A stretch of 52,108 nt of DNA from an uncultured Clostridia bacterium (GCA_944327465.1 CALVHH010000012.1:1-52108), one strand, 5' to 3'; shown: positions 1 through 8,503, counted from the first letter of the stretch. A program made the numbers and translations. The notes: generated from the letters alone by a model not told the origin.

Positions 1-2
1 CC

Positions 3-2162
3 CGGCCCGTCCCCGACCCCGATCCCGACCCCGACCCCGACCCCGAGCCCGAACCCGAGCCCGAACCCGAGCCCGAACCCGAGCCCGAACCCGAACCCGA
101 GCCCGAGCCCGAACCCGAGCCCGAACCCGACCCGGGACACGGCGGCGGGACGGGCGGCGACGAACCGCCCGCAGTGGTCGAACCCGTAGAGGGAGAGGTC
201 GAAATAATACTTGCCGAAGGGCACCTTGAAAGCGTTTACGTTGAGTGGAAGCCCGCCGAAGGCGCGGTTTGGTACAACGTGTACTATCAAAGAGTGGGCG
301 AAAGCGACTGGCATTTGGCGGATGCGCCCCTCGTCAGGCAGTATGCCCAATATTTCCGCGCCGACATAGTCGGGCTCGCCGAAGGCAGCTATGTGGTAAA
401 GATAGTTCCCGTCGGCGCCGACGGGCAAGAGGCTGAAGGCGCCGCCTCGTCCACGGCAGCGCTTGCCGTGCAACCGCACGACCGCAGCGGCTACGCCTTT
501 GTGAACGGCACGTCTTCGGGCGCGTACAACGACGACGGCACGCTGAAGCCGTCTGCCGTGGTGCTGTACATAACGCCCGCCGGCAAGGACGATGTCGCGC
601 TCGACGTCGTAACGGGCAGCAAGGGGCAAAAGACGCGCTGCGTTGGGCTGCAAGATATCATAAACGGCTTCAAAAAGGGCAAGGATCCCCGCCCGCTGTG
701 CGTGCGCTTTATTGGCAACATAACCGATTTCGCCGTCATGGATAAGGGCGACATCGTCATCGATGGCTGCAAAAACGGCGTCACTTTCGAAGGCATCGGC
801 AGCGACGCCACGGCAAACGGCTGGGGGCTGCGCATAAAGGGCAGCAGCAATGTCGAGATCCGCAACCTCGGCTTTATGAACTGCGATAGCAACGAGGGCG
901 ACAACATAGGTCTGCAGCAGGACAACGACCACGTCTGGGTGCACAACTGCGACCTGTTCTACGGCGACGCCGGCTCCGATGCCGACCAAGCCAAGGGCGA
1001 CGGAGCGCTCGATACAAAGCGCTCGGACTACGTCACCCATTCCTACAATCACTTCTGGGACAGCGGCAAGAGCAACCTCTTGGGCAACGACCCCTCTGAC
1101 GAGGCGGGCAACCGCATAACCTATCACCACAACTGGTACGACCACTCCGATTCGCGCCATCCCAGGATACGGGCAGCCACCGTGCACATCTACAACAACT
1201 ATTTTGATGGCAACGCCAAGTACGGCGTGGGCGTAACTTCGGGCGCCAGCGCCTTTGTGGAAGCAAACTACTTCCGCTCAACTTCGGCAATGCGCCCCAT
1301 GATGTCCTCTCTGCAGGGCACCGACGCAAAGGGCGAAGGCACCTTCTCGGGCGAAGAGGGCGGCATCATAAAGTCGTTCGGCAACGTATATGACGGCGAC
1401 GACGTGCGGCTCATCACATACGAGCAGAATGCCGAAAGCTTCGACTGCTACGAGGCGTCCTCGCGCACGGAGCGCGTGCCCTCTTCGGTCGTCACGCTCG
1501 TCGGCGGCAACACTTACAACAATTTCGATACCGCCGCCGACTTCTACGCATATTCCGCCGACAGCCCCGAAGAAGCCGTGCAAAAGGTACTAAAATACGC
1601 CGGACGAGTGGGCGGCGGCGACTTTTCGTGGGAATTTGATGACGGCGAAGACGGCAATTACGACGTCATTCCCGAGCTCAAGGCCGCGCTCGAAGGGTAT
1701 ACGGGCTCGCTCGTAAAGGTAGGCGGCGATTCCGCTCAGCCCGGCGGCGGGGACGACCCCGGCGAAGGCGGGCAGACGGGCGGCGAAGATACCCCCGGCG
1801 GGGGAGGGCAGCCCGTTGAGGGCGCCATAGTCGCCTGGTTTGCGGATGACGCCTGCACCGACCCCGCAATTTCCGTCAGCGGCAACACGAGTACTTCAAA
1901 GGGCAGCGTCACTTACGGCGGTATCACATATTCGAGCTGCCTTAAAATGGAATCGAGCACGCTCGTATCTTTCGACATCGCCTCGGATATGAAGCTGACG
2001 CTCGTTCTCAACGACGCGGCGGGCAAAAATATAAAGATAGACGGCGAAAAGCACGCCGTCGGCGCCGACGGCACGCTCGCTATAACGCTGGCGGCGGGCG
2101 AGCACACCATAACCAAGGGCGACACGATGAACCTGTTCGTTCTGGTGCTTGAGCCCGTTTAA
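3..2162 (+). CDS. Secreted pectate lyase family 1 (PL1), 5'-truncated by the window edge
   Basis: The reading frame is open to the left edge, so the N-terminus and any signal peptide are missing. The visible order is a Pro-Asp/Glu repeat linker (bases 12-134), a fibronectin-III-like domain (about bases 180-480), a right-handed beta-helix pectate lyase domain (about 490-1690), a Gly/Pro-rich linker (about 1720-1815) and a C-terminal beta domain of about 110 residues. The helix carries typical PL1 motifs: DNDHVWVHNCD, LDTKRSDYVTHSYN (Ca2+-binding Asp region) and RHPRIR with the catalytic-type arginine near base 1155. Enzymes of this family cleave polygalacturonate by Ca2+-dependent beta-elimination outside the cell. 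The linkers and the C-terminal domain suggest a large modular secreted or wall-bound enzyme for plant pectin. The family call is firm; the substrate detail is inferred. Confidence 0.9.
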   Translation, partial: RPVPDPDPDPDPDPEPEPEPEPEPEPEPEPEPEPEPEPEPEPDPGHGGGTGGDEPPAVVEPVEGEVEIILAEGHLESVYVEWKPAEGAVWYNVYYQRVGESDWHLADAPLVRQYAQYFRADIVGLAEGSYVVKIVPVGADGQEAEGAASSTAALAVQPHDRSGYAFVNGTSSGAYNDDGTLKPSAVVLYITPAGKDDVALDVVTGSKGQKTRCVGLQDIINGFKKGKDPRPLCVRFIGNITDFAVMDKGDIVIDGCKNGVTFEGIGSDATANGWGLRIKGSSNVEIRNLGFMNCDSNEGDNIGLQQDNDHVWVHNCDLFYGDAGSDADQAKGDGALDTKRSDYVTHSYNHFWDSGKSNLLGNDPSDEAGNRITYHHNWYDHSDSRHPRIRAATVHIYNNYFDGNAKYGVGVTSGASAFVEANYFRSTSAMRPMMSSLQGTDAKGEGTFSGEEGGIIKSFGNVYDGDDVRLITYEQNAESFDCYEASSRTERVPSSVVTLVGGNTYNNFDTAADFYAYSADSPEEAVQKVLKYAGRVGGGDFSWEFDDGEDGNYDVIPELKAALEGYTGSLVKVGGDSAQPGGGDDPGEGGQTGGEDTPGGGGQPVEGAIVAWFADDACTDPAISVSGNTSTSKGSVTYGGITYSSCLKMESSTLVSFDIASDMKLTLVLNDAAGKNIKIDGEKHAVGADGTLAITLAAGEHTITKGDTMNLFVLVLEPV
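12..134 (+). repeat. Hexanucleotide-type repeat encoding a Pro-Asp/Pro-Glu linker
   Basis: About twenty tandem CCC-GA(C/G/A) codon pairs encode alternating proline and acidic residues inside the pectate lyase gene. This is a stiff, extended inter-domain spacer of the kind seen in secreted multidomain proteins. The tandem structure is prone to copy-number change, and it lies at the window edge, so it may mark an assembly break. Confidence 0.85.
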
Positions 2163-2170
2163 CGCAAAAT

Positions 2171-2192
2171 GGCGCCGGCGGCAGCCGGCGCC
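2171..2192 (+). other. GC hairpin after the pectate lyase gene
   Basis: A perfect 9-bp stem (GGCGCCGGC / GCCGGCGCC) with a 4-base loop lies 9 bases after the lyase stop and just before the ribosome site of the NUDIX gene. There is no U-tract. It may mark the lyase mRNA 3' end or be an intercistronic processing or stability element. Confidence 0.5.
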
Positions 2193-2207
2193 CCAAAGGA
2201 GATGACG

Positions 2208-2597
2208 ATGACTTTAAAAGTCGTTGCGGCGGTAATACGCCGCCGAGGCAGTATACTCATCTGCCGCCGCCCGCAGGGCAAGGACCTTGCGGGGCTGTGG
2301 GAATTCCCCGGCGGAAAGGTGCGCGGCGGCGAGCACGCCGCCGCGGCACTCGTGCGCGAGTGCCGCGAAGAACTGGGCGTGCAGGTAGTGCCCGCGGGCG
2401 AACTCCTTCGCAGCCGGCACGATTACGGCAGCTATTCGGTGGATATAACCTTCTTTGACTGTACTCTGCCCGTCGGCGAGCCGCAGGGCAGGGAGGGGCA
2501 GCATATAGAGTGGGTGACTGCCGCCGGGCTCAAAAATTACGCCTTCTGTCCCGCCGACGGCGGGGTGGTAGAGCTGCTTTCGGGCGGCACGGCATAA
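2208..2597 (+). CDS. mutT: MutT-type NUDIX hydrolase (8-oxo-dGTP diphosphatase family)
   Basis: This 129-residue protein has a complete NUDIX box at about residues 35-58: GGKVRGGE, then LVRECREELGV, fitting GX5EX7REUXEEXGU. Length and N-terminus (MTLKVVAAVIRRRG) match MutT, which hydrolyses oxidised (d)GTP to the monophosphate and so prevents transversion mutations in the cytoplasm. I chose the ATG at 2208 because AAAGGAG at 2195-2201 stands 6 bases before it; an in-frame ATG at 2169 lies inside a hairpin and has no ribosome site. The exact substrate among NUDIX hydrolases cannot be read from sequence. Confidence 0.88.
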   Translation: MTLKVVAAVIRRRGSILICRRPQGKDLAGLWEFPGGKVRGGEHAAAALVRECREELGVQVVPAGELLRSRHDYGSYSVDITFFDCTLPVGEPQGREGQHIEWVTAAGLKNYAFCPADGGVVELLSGGTA

Positions 2598-2610
2598 AAT
2601 GGCGCAAATC

Positions 2611-2644
2611 AATGCGGCGCGGACGATATCGTCCGCGCCGCATT
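2611..2644. terminator. Perfect 34-bp palindrome between convergent genes
   Basis: Two 17-base arms (2611-2627 and 2628-2644) are exact reverse complements with GATATC at the centre. It lies between the ends of the NUDIX gene and the convergent CDF gene, where a bidirectional terminator is expected. No U-tract follows on either strand, so termination by the hairpin alone is an inference. Confidence 0.6.
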
Positions 2645-2647
2645 CGG

Positions 2648-3811
2648 CTATCTGCTCTCTATAAGGGGGTGCTCTATGCGTATTACCGCCTCGGCGCCGT
2701 GCGCGTTGATAAACGCCCTTGCGGCTTCTGCCGCCTCTTCGTCGGTCATGTCCAGCCCGAACGGAATAACTATGTCAAAGTACACCTTTGTGCCCGCCGC
2801 GCTGCTCTCCACCTGCAGGTCGTGTATCGTCGCGTTCGGCGAAAGGCTCTTTGCCGCGCTTTCGGCAAGTTCGCGCATCTCGCCGCAGCGGCAGTCGGCG
2901 CATACGGGGTCCATGTGTATTACTGCCTCTATGCCGAATTTTTCGTAAATTTCCCGCTCTATGTGGTCTATCATGCCGTGAATGGTCACAAGGTCGCCGT
3001 TTGCGGGCACTTCCACATGAAAGCTCACGATCGCCCTGCCCGGTCCGTAGTCGTGGTAGACAAGGTCGTGCACGCCCAAAATATTTTCGTGCTCCAGCGC
3101 CAGCCCGTCTATCGCCTCGGCAAGCTCTCTGCTGATCGGTCTGCCCAACAGCGGCGCCTGCGTCGCCTTCAGCGCGTCTATACCCTGTTTAAGTATGAAC
3201 AGCGCCACCAGCAGCCCCGCCACGCCGTCTACGGGAAATGATGTATACTGCCCGCACACCGCCGCCGCCAGCACCACCGCCGTCGCCGCGGTGTCCGAAA
3301 GGCTGTCTGCCGCCGTCGCCGCTATCGAAGGCGAATCTATGCGCTTTGCTATCTTGCGGTTGAACCAAAACATCCACAGCTTTATCGCTATCGCGGCAGA
3401 AAGTATGCCCACGGCTACCCACGAAAACTGCGCCTCGTCGGGCGCGATTATCTTTTCCGCCGAAGACCTTCCCAGCTCCAGCGCCATAAATATTATCAGT
3501 ATCGAAACTATCAGCCCCGTAACGTACTCTATCCTGCCGTGCCCGAACGGATGCTCCTTATCCGGCTTTTTGCCCGCCATCCTGAACCCTATCAGCGTTA
3601 TCACCGACGACGCCGCGTCCGAAAGGTTGTTGAGCGCGTCGCCTATTATCGCCACCGAGGCGGTCAATATGCCCGCCGTCAGCTTGCCCGCAACGAGCAG
3701 TATATTGAGTATTATGCCCGTCAGTCCCGAAAGCCTGCCGCACGCGCCGCGCACGGCGGGGTCGTCGCTGTCGCCCTTGGGCACAAACAGTTTTAAAAGC
3801 AGTTCGCTCAT
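2648..3811 (-). CDS. Cation diffusion facilitator (CDF) family metal exporter
   Basis: This 387-residue membrane protein has the CDF fold: a hydrophobic N-terminal half with about six transmembrane segments and a hydrophilic C-terminal domain from about residue 215. TM2 has the metal-site sequence GDALNNLSD and TM5 has ADSLSD, giving Asn-x3-Asp and Asp-x3-Asp. Zinc-specific CDFs usually have a His in one of these places, and an N/D-D-D-D set is associated with manganese exporters such as MntE, so Mn(II) is the more likely substrate (inference). These carriers act as metal/proton antiporters in the plasma membrane. SD GAGGT lies upstream of the ATG, with a promoter at 3833-3860. No metal regulator gene is adjacent. 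Confidence 0.88.
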   Translation of the reverse strand: MSELLLKLFVPKGDSDDPAVRGACGRLSGLTGIILNILLVAGKLTAGILTASVAIIGDALNNLSDAASSVITLIGFRMAGKKPDKEHPFGHGRIEYVTGLIVSILIIFMALELGRSSAEKIIAPDEAQFSWVAVGILSAAIAIKLWMFWFNRKIAKRIDSPSIAATAADSLSDTAATAVVLAAAVCGQYTSFPVDGVAGLLVALFILKQGIDALKATQAPLLGRPISRELAEAIDGLALEHENILGVHDLVYHDYGPGRAIVSFHVEVPANGDLVTIHGMIDHIEREIYEKFGIEAVIHMDPVCADCRCGEMRELAESAAKSLSPNATIHDLQVESSAAGTKVYFDIVIPFGLDMTDEEAAEAARAFINAHGAEAVIRIEHPLIESR

Positions 3812-3832
3812 GTGTATTTACCTCGTCTTTCA

Positions 3833-3860
3833 ATTTTACCACGCGTATTTAGCAATGTAA
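3833..3860 (-). promoter_or_regulatory. Sigma-A promoter of the CDF gene
   Basis: On the minus strand: TTACAT, 16-bp spacer, TAAAAT, followed 21 bases later by the ATG with a GAGGT ribosome site between. It lies back-to-back with the promoter at 3882-3910. Confidence 0.6.
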
Positions 3861-3881
3861 AGCATTATTTTGCGCCGCCTG

Positions 3882-3910
3882 TTGCAAACGCTCCCGCTTT
3901 GTGCTACAAT
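3882..3910 (+). promoter_or_regulatory. Sigma-A promoter of the ATPase/RloB-like pair
   Basis: TTGCAA, 17-bp spacer ending in TGC (extended -10), TACAAT. The first gene starts 22 bases downstream behind AAGGGGGA. The pair therefore has its own promoter, divergent from the CDF gene. Confidence 0.7.
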
Positions 3911-3932
3911 AGTGTCAAGGGGGACAACAACA

Positions 3933-5171
3933 ATGCTGATAAGCATAAGCGTTCAAAACTTTCTCGTCTTCGGCAGGCGCGTCGAAATGTCGCTCGCAGC
4001 CGAAAGATCCATAAAAAAATTCTATTCCAACGTCAGCCGCGCGGGCGGCACCGACGTGTTGAAGTCTGCCTGCGTGTACGGCGGCAACAACGTCGGCAAG
4101 ACGTGCATGCTCAAAGCCATCGCCACCGTCAAGGCGGTGCTTTCGGATATCGACTGCGAAATACCCGTCAACATCTTCACCGACGACCCCGTCTGCACGC
4201 TGTCGGTGCGCTTCACCTCGGGCGACGACGTGTACGGCTATACCTTTTCGTACGACTGCTCCTTGCAGGACGGCCGCGCGCGCGGCTTCGTGTACGAGCG
4301 CCTTTCAAGGTACGTCCCCGATGAGGAAGTCGTCTTTGTCCGCGACTCGGTAAACGGCGAATATTTCTTCAGGGACGATCCGTCGCTCGCCTCGCTTTTA
4401 AGCTTTGTTTCGGACAGCAACATCCTCATCTTCACCGTAAACGCCGCCAAATACCCCGCAGTCGCGGAATGTAAGGATATTCTTACTTCATTTGCCGACT
4501 CCGTCGAAGTCGTCGACATGAACAATATCCCGATGGATAAGACGCTCTCCGTGCTCAAAAACGACGCAGCCATACGCGAGAGGACGGTGGAGCTGATAAA
4601 GCTTGCCGACCTCGACATCGACGACTACGTCTATTCGGGCGACATCGCCCGCCCCGCCGTATTCCACCCGCAGGAGGACGTGTTGTCGCTGCCCGACTGC
4701 CGCGAGGACATGTTCCGCCTGACCTCCATACACCGCGGCAAGCCCGTGCGCAGCCTGACCTTCGATTCGACGGGCACAAAAAAGATGGTCGCCATAGCCA
4801 GCTACATCATCGAGGCGCTGTCCGAAGGCAAGATCTTGGTCGTTGACGAAATAGATTCCAGCCTGCACTTCAAGCTTACAAGGGCGATAGTTTCGCTCTT
4901 CAACAACGAGCTCAACGCCTGCGCCCAGCTCATATTCACCGTGCACGACGTCACCCTTCTCGACTGCAAGCGCCTGTTCAGGCGCGACCAGGTGTGGTTT
5001 GCCTCCAAGGACGACGGCGAAGTAAAGCTCTATTCCCTCGCCTCGCTTTCGGCAAGGGAGGGCGAAGGCGACGTGCTCGAAAAGTACAAGTCCGGCGCTT
5101 TGGGCGCCCTGCCCGAACCCGACCTCGTTTCTGTGCTGTTGGGGAGGGAGGAAGATGAAACGGAAGATTAG
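3933..5171 (+). CDS. AAA ATPase of the AAA_15/OLD-like type (RloA/AbiLi-like)
   Basis: This 412-residue cytoplasmic protein has an ABC/SMC-type split ATPase: Walker A GGNNVGKT at residues 50-57, a signature-like STGTKKM near 279-285, Walker B ILVVDEIDSSLH near 301-312 and a switch histidine in FTVHD near 338. This layout is typical of stand-alone ATPases in defence and abortive infection modules (RloA, AbiLi and relatives). The start at 3933 follows AAGGGGGA; a frame-extending ATG at 3870 lies upstream of the promoter and is rejected. The next gene overlaps it by 17 bp and encodes an RloB-like protein, the usual partner. A defence role is inferred from this pairing; the ATPase fold is certain. 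Confidence 0.8.
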   Translation: MLISISVQNFLVFGRRVEMSLAAERSIKKFYSNVSRAGGTDVLKSACVYGGNNVGKTCMLKAIATVKAVLSDIDCEIPVNIFTDDPVCTLSVRFTSGDDVYGYTFSYDCSLQDGRARGFVYERLSRYVPDEEVVFVRDSVNGEYFFRDDPSLASLLSFVSDSNILIFTVNAAKYPAVAECKDILTSFADSVEVVDMNNIPMDKTLSVLKNDAAIRERTVELIKLADLDIDDYVYSGDIARPAVFHPQEDVLSLPDCREDMFRLTSIHRGKPVRSLTFDSTGTKKMVAIASYIIEALSEGKILVVDEIDSSLHFKLTRAIVSLFNNELNACAQLIFTVHDVTLLDCKRLFRRDQVWFASKDDGEVKLYSLASLSAREGEGDVLEKYKSGALGALPEPDLVSVLLGREEDETED

Positions 5172-5760
5172 GCGCATTACCATAATATGCGAAGGCTACG
5201 AAGAGTTTGATTACCTCATGTGCCTTCTGCACCTCGGGCTGTGGAACGAAGCTTACACCGTGCGCATAAAGAACGCCAAGTCGCTTACCAACATCCCGCC
5301 CGTGTACCAGAGCGAATACCAGAACGACAACGCCGACCTCATCGTCGTGTTCTGCGATACCGAAATGTACCCCTATGAACAGTTCAGGCTGGTCTGCGAC
5401 AAGATAGACCGCTTTCACGACAAGCGCGTGTCAAGGCACATAGTTTTCTTTTCCAACCCCTGCACTATGCAGGTGCAGCTTTCGCATTTTGCGCCCGTCT
5501 CGCTCGAAAGCAACTCCAAGCACCGCAACTCGCCGCTCATACGCGAACTGACGGGCGTTGAAAATTACCGCGCCCGCGATGAGCAGCGCCGCCTTATAAA
5601 CAGGCAGATAACTCGCAAAAACTACTACGAAATGAAGAGCAATTTGGAGCGGCTCTCCCGCGACTACAAAGTAAAGCCCTCCACAAACTTTCTCACGCTG
5701 CTGAACTATCTCGAAAACCCCGACCCTTCGTGGGTGCGCCGCCTTGCAAGCAGGCTTTAA
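5155..5760 (+). CDS. RloB-like protein with degenerate Toprim-type motifs (AbiLii-like)
   Basis: A 201-residue protein starting inside the end of the ATPase gene, with GGGAGGGAGGAAG before the ATG, so the two are translationally coupled. The N-terminal ITIICEGYEEFDYL matches the RloB opening (hydrophobic strand, then CEG with acidic residues; E13). FCDTE (D68, E70) fits the second acidic motif. FFSNPC at 98-103 matches the RloB SNPC motif, but the following Phe-Glu-x-Trp of the family is replaced by T-M-Q-V-Q. It is therefore either a divergent nuclease or one that has lost catalysis. In known AbiL/RloAB modules the RloB protein is thought to be the effector controlled by the ATPase. The family call rests on motif reading only. 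Confidence 0.65.
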   Translation: MKRKIRRITIICEGYEEFDYLMCLLHLGLWNEAYTVRIKNAKSLTNIPPVYQSEYQNDNADLIVVFCDTEMYPYEQFRLVCDKIDRFHDKRVSRHIVFFSNPCTMQVQLSHFAPVSLESNSKHRNSPLIRELTGVENYRARDEQRRLINRQITRKNYYEMKSNLERLSRDYKVKPSTNFLTLLNYLENPDPSWVRRLASRL

Positions 5761-5771
5761 CGTGTTTTTGT

Positions 5772-5813
5772 GCCCGCCCCGCGCCGTAAAACGGCGCGGG
5801 GCGGGCATATTTT
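5772..5813 (+). terminator. Rho-independent terminator of the ATPase/RloB-like pair
   Basis: A 15-bp perfect stem (5772-5786 with 5792-5806), 5-base loop TAAAA, followed by ATATTTT. It closes the two-gene unit and separates it from the P-type ATPase gene. Confidence 0.8.
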
Positions 5814-5857
5814 GCGCTCACGGCAAATACAATATCAAAAACCCTCGGGGGTCGGAC

Positions 5858-8422
5858 ATGTTAAAGTATTGCTACATACCTGCGCGGACCGCGCTCGAAA
5901 GGCTGGGCACGGACGAGCACGGGCTGACTGCGGCGGAAGCCGCCGCAAGGCTGGCAAAGTACGGCGCCAACGCCATAGAAAAGACAAAGCGCGCCAATGC
6001 GTTCACGCTCTTTTTGTCGCAGTTCGGCGACGTAATGACGCTGCTGCTCGTGGCGGCGGCTGCGGTTTCGGGCGCAATAGCCTTTATTTCGCGCGATTTT
6101 TCCGATTTGACGGACACGCTCATAATAATAGCCATAATAGCGCTCAATGCCGCTGTGGGCACCGTGCAGCAGTACAGGGCGGACAGGGCGATAGAAAACC
6201 TGAAAAAGCTCTCCGCGCCCTCGGCGGTGGTGCTGCGCGACGGCAAGCGAATAAAACTGCCCGCAGCCGAACTTACCGTTGGCGACGTGATAGAACTGGA
6301 CGAAGGCGACCTGGTGCCCGCCGACTGCAGAATAATCGAAGCCCGCTCGCTCAAGGCGGACGAGTCGTCGCTGACGGGCGAATCGCTGCCTGTCGACAAG
6401 CGCGACGGCGTGGTGGGGGAGGGGCAGACCGCCCTCGGCTCGGTGTTCAATATGCTCTTCGCCTCTACGTTCGTCGTTCGCGGCAGGGCGAGGGCGGTGG
6501 TCACCGGCACGGGCAGGCACACGCAGATAGGCGCCATAGCCGACATGCTCGAAGGCGAAGGCAAGGGCAAAACTCCCCTCGAGCGCAGCCTCGATAAGCT
6601 CGGCAAGGTGCTTTCGGCATTTGTCGTGGCGGTCGCGGCGGTCATATTTGCGTTCTCCGCCTTCGCCCGCGGCGAGGTGCTGCGCTCATTCATGACCTCC
6701 GTCGCCATAGCCGTAGCCGCCATTCCCGAAGGTCTGCCCGCCGTCGTCACCATCATAATGGCGCTGGGCGTGCAGCGCATGAGCCGCAAAAACGTAGTCA
6801 TCCGCAAGCTCAGGGCGGTGGAGACGCTGGGCTGCTGCACGTGCATCTGCACGGACAAGACGGGCACGCTCACCCGAAACAAAATGGAGGTGCGCTCGGT
6901 ATATCCCCAATCAAACAAGGAAATCCTTACTTGTATGGCGACATGCAACAACGCCATGGCGGGCGGCGGCGACCCAACCGAGGCGGCGCTGCGCAATTAC
7001 GTAAAGGAGCTCGGCTTCAACTGCACGCTCGGGCGGATAGCCGAAGAGCCCTTCACCTCCGAACGCAGGATGATGAGCGTATTTTGCAGCGATGGCTGTA
7101 CCTACGTAAAGGGCGCGCCGGATGTGCTTATAAAGCTGTGCACGCACATAAGCCAAGGCGGCGTCGTCCGCGCCATGACCGCGGGCGACATCGGCGTCAT
7201 TGAGGGGCGCAACGCCGCGCTCTCCGATGCCGCCATGCGCGTGCTTGCGTTTGCGTACAGGCAGGGCAAAGGGGAAAGCGGGCTGACCTTTCTGGGGCTT
7301 GCAGGGCTGGCAGACGGCTTAAAGCCGGGCGTAAAGCAGGCGGTGGAGGAGTGCCGCAGGGCGGGCATAACCACCGTAATGATAACGGGCGACCATGCGC
7401 GCACCGCGCTTGCCGTGGCAAAGCAGGCGGGCATCTGCTACGATGCCTCGCTGGTGTATTCGGGCGAACAGCTCGATGCAATGTCCGCCCGCGACCGCGC
7501 GGCCGCCATCCGCCGCGGCAGGGTGTTTGCAAGGGTCACGCCCGCGCACAAGAACGCAATAGTCAAGGTCAAGCGCAGGGCGGGCGAGGTCGTGGCAATG
7601 ACGGGCGACGGAGTAAACGATGCGCCTTCGATAAAGAGCGCCGATATAGGCGTGGCAATGGGCGTAAGCGGCACCGACGTCACCAAGAGCGTCGCCGACA
7701 TGGTCATCGCCGACGACAGCTTCACCACAATAGTCGCCGCCGTGCGCGAAGGCAGGCGGATATCTTCGAACATCTCCAAGACGGTCAACTTTTACCTTTC
7801 AACCAACCTTGCCGAGGTGCTGGCAATACTCATTGCCACGTTCGCCTTTGCCGGGTGCGACTTTTTGCTGTCCACCCAGCTTCTGTGGATAAACCTTATA
7901 ACCGACTCCTTTCCCGTGCTCGCGCTGGGCGTCGAGCGGGACGATGCCGACAGCATGCTCCGCCCGCCCGTCAGACCGCAAAAGGCGATGCTCGGCAGGT
8001 CGTCGCTCGCCTTTTCGGCGTGTGCGGGCGCCTATATATGCGCGGCTACGCTGGGCGTATACGCCTTTGCGCTGCATGCCCGGGGCAACGCGATAGCCAC
8101 CACCATGGCGTTCATGACAATATCCTTTTCAGAACTCTTCCACGCCTTCAACGTGCGCAGCAGCCGCTCGGCGCTGGGCAGGGGCGCACTTTCAAACAGA
8201 GTGCTCGTCGCCACCGTCGCGCTTGGCGTGGCGGCGAACGTGGCGCTCTCGATAACTCCTTTGGCGTCGGCGTTCGGTATAGCCGCGCTCAGCGGTCCGC
8301 AGTGGCTTGCCGTGTTCGGGCTGTCCCTGTCGGTGGTGCTGTTCGGCGAGTTGTATAAGCTTGCGGTGCGGCTCCTTCGCAGACCGCCAAAACGGGGCGC
8401 GGGGGCGCGGGTGTCAAAATAA
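5858..8422 (+). CDS. P-type Ca2+-transporting ATPase (P2A, SERCA-like)
   Basis: This 854-residue integral membrane pump shows the P-ATPase domains in order: cation-ATPase N-domain, TM pair, actuator domain with LTGES near 172-175, phosphorylation site DKTGTLT (D333), nucleotide domain, GDGVNDAP hinge near 582-589 and six C-terminal TM segments. The ion-site residues match SERCA-type pumps: PEGLP in TM4, N-x2-E (NLAE) in TM5 and NLITD in TM6, which supports Ca2+ export. The ATG at 5858 follows GGGGGTCGG; the reading frame continues upstream through the preceding terminator, which cannot be coding. The gene stands alone between a terminator and the signal-peptidase promoter. Mn2+ could be an additional substrate. 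Confidence 0.9.
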   Translation: MLKYCYIPARTALERLGTDEHGLTAAEAAARLAKYGANAIEKTKRANAFTLFLSQFGDVMTLLLVAAAAVSGAIAFISRDFSDLTDTLIIIAIIALNAAVGTVQQYRADRAIENLKKLSAPSAVVLRDGKRIKLPAAELTVGDVIELDEGDLVPADCRIIEARSLKADESSLTGESLPVDKRDGVVGEGQTALGSVFNMLFASTFVVRGRARAVVTGTGRHTQIGAIADMLEGEGKGKTPLERSLDKLGKVLSAFVVAVAAVIFAFSAFARGEVLRSFMTSVAIAVAAIPEGLPAVVTIIMALGVQRMSRKNVVIRKLRAVETLGCCTCICTDKTGTLTRNKMEVRSVYPQSNKEILTCMATCNNAMAGGGDPTEAALRNYVKELGFNCTLGRIAEEPFTSERRMMSVFCSDGCTYVKGAPDVLIKLCTHISQGGVVRAMTAGDIGVIEGRNAALSDAAMRVLAFAYRQGKGESGLTFLGLAGLADGLKPGVKQAVEECRRAGITTVMITGDHARTALAVAKQAGICYDASLVYSGEQLDAMSARDRAAAIRRGRVFARVTPAHKNAIVKVKRRAGEVVAMTGDGVNDAPSIKSADIGVAMGVSGTDVTKSVADMVIADDSFTTIVAAVREGRRISSNISKTVNFYLSTNLAEVLAILIATFAFAGCDFLLSTQLLWINLITDSFPVLALGVERDDADSMLRPPVRPQKAMLGRSSLAFSACAGAYICAATLGVYAFALHARGNAIATTMAFMTISFSELFHAFNVRSSRSALGRGALSNRVLVATVALGVAANVALSITPLASAFGIAALSGPQWLAVFGLSLSVVLFGELYKLAVRLLRRPPKRGAGARVSK

Positions 8423-8423
8423 A

Positions 8424-8452
8424 TTGACTTTTGTCGCGGCGTATCGTAAAAT
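8424..8452 (+). promoter_or_regulatory. Sigma-A promoter of the SipW-like gene
   Basis: TTGACT, 17-bp spacer, TAAAAT. The predicted transcript begins at about 8459, at the foot of the hairpin described next. Confidence 0.7.
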
Positions 8453-8458
8453 CATATA

Positions 8459-8497
8459 GCGGCGGCGGGCGCCCGTAGGCGCCCGCCGCCGCGGAGG
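8459..8497 (+). promoter_or_regulatory. 5'-terminal hairpin abutting the ribosome site
   Basis: A perfect 15-bp GC stem (8459-8473 with 8478-8492) with loop CGTA is followed directly by GGAGG at 8493-8497. It would sit at the very 5' end of the transcript. It could stabilise the mRNA or modulate access to the ribosome site. Confidence 0.6.
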
Positions 8498-8503
8498 ATA
8501 ACG

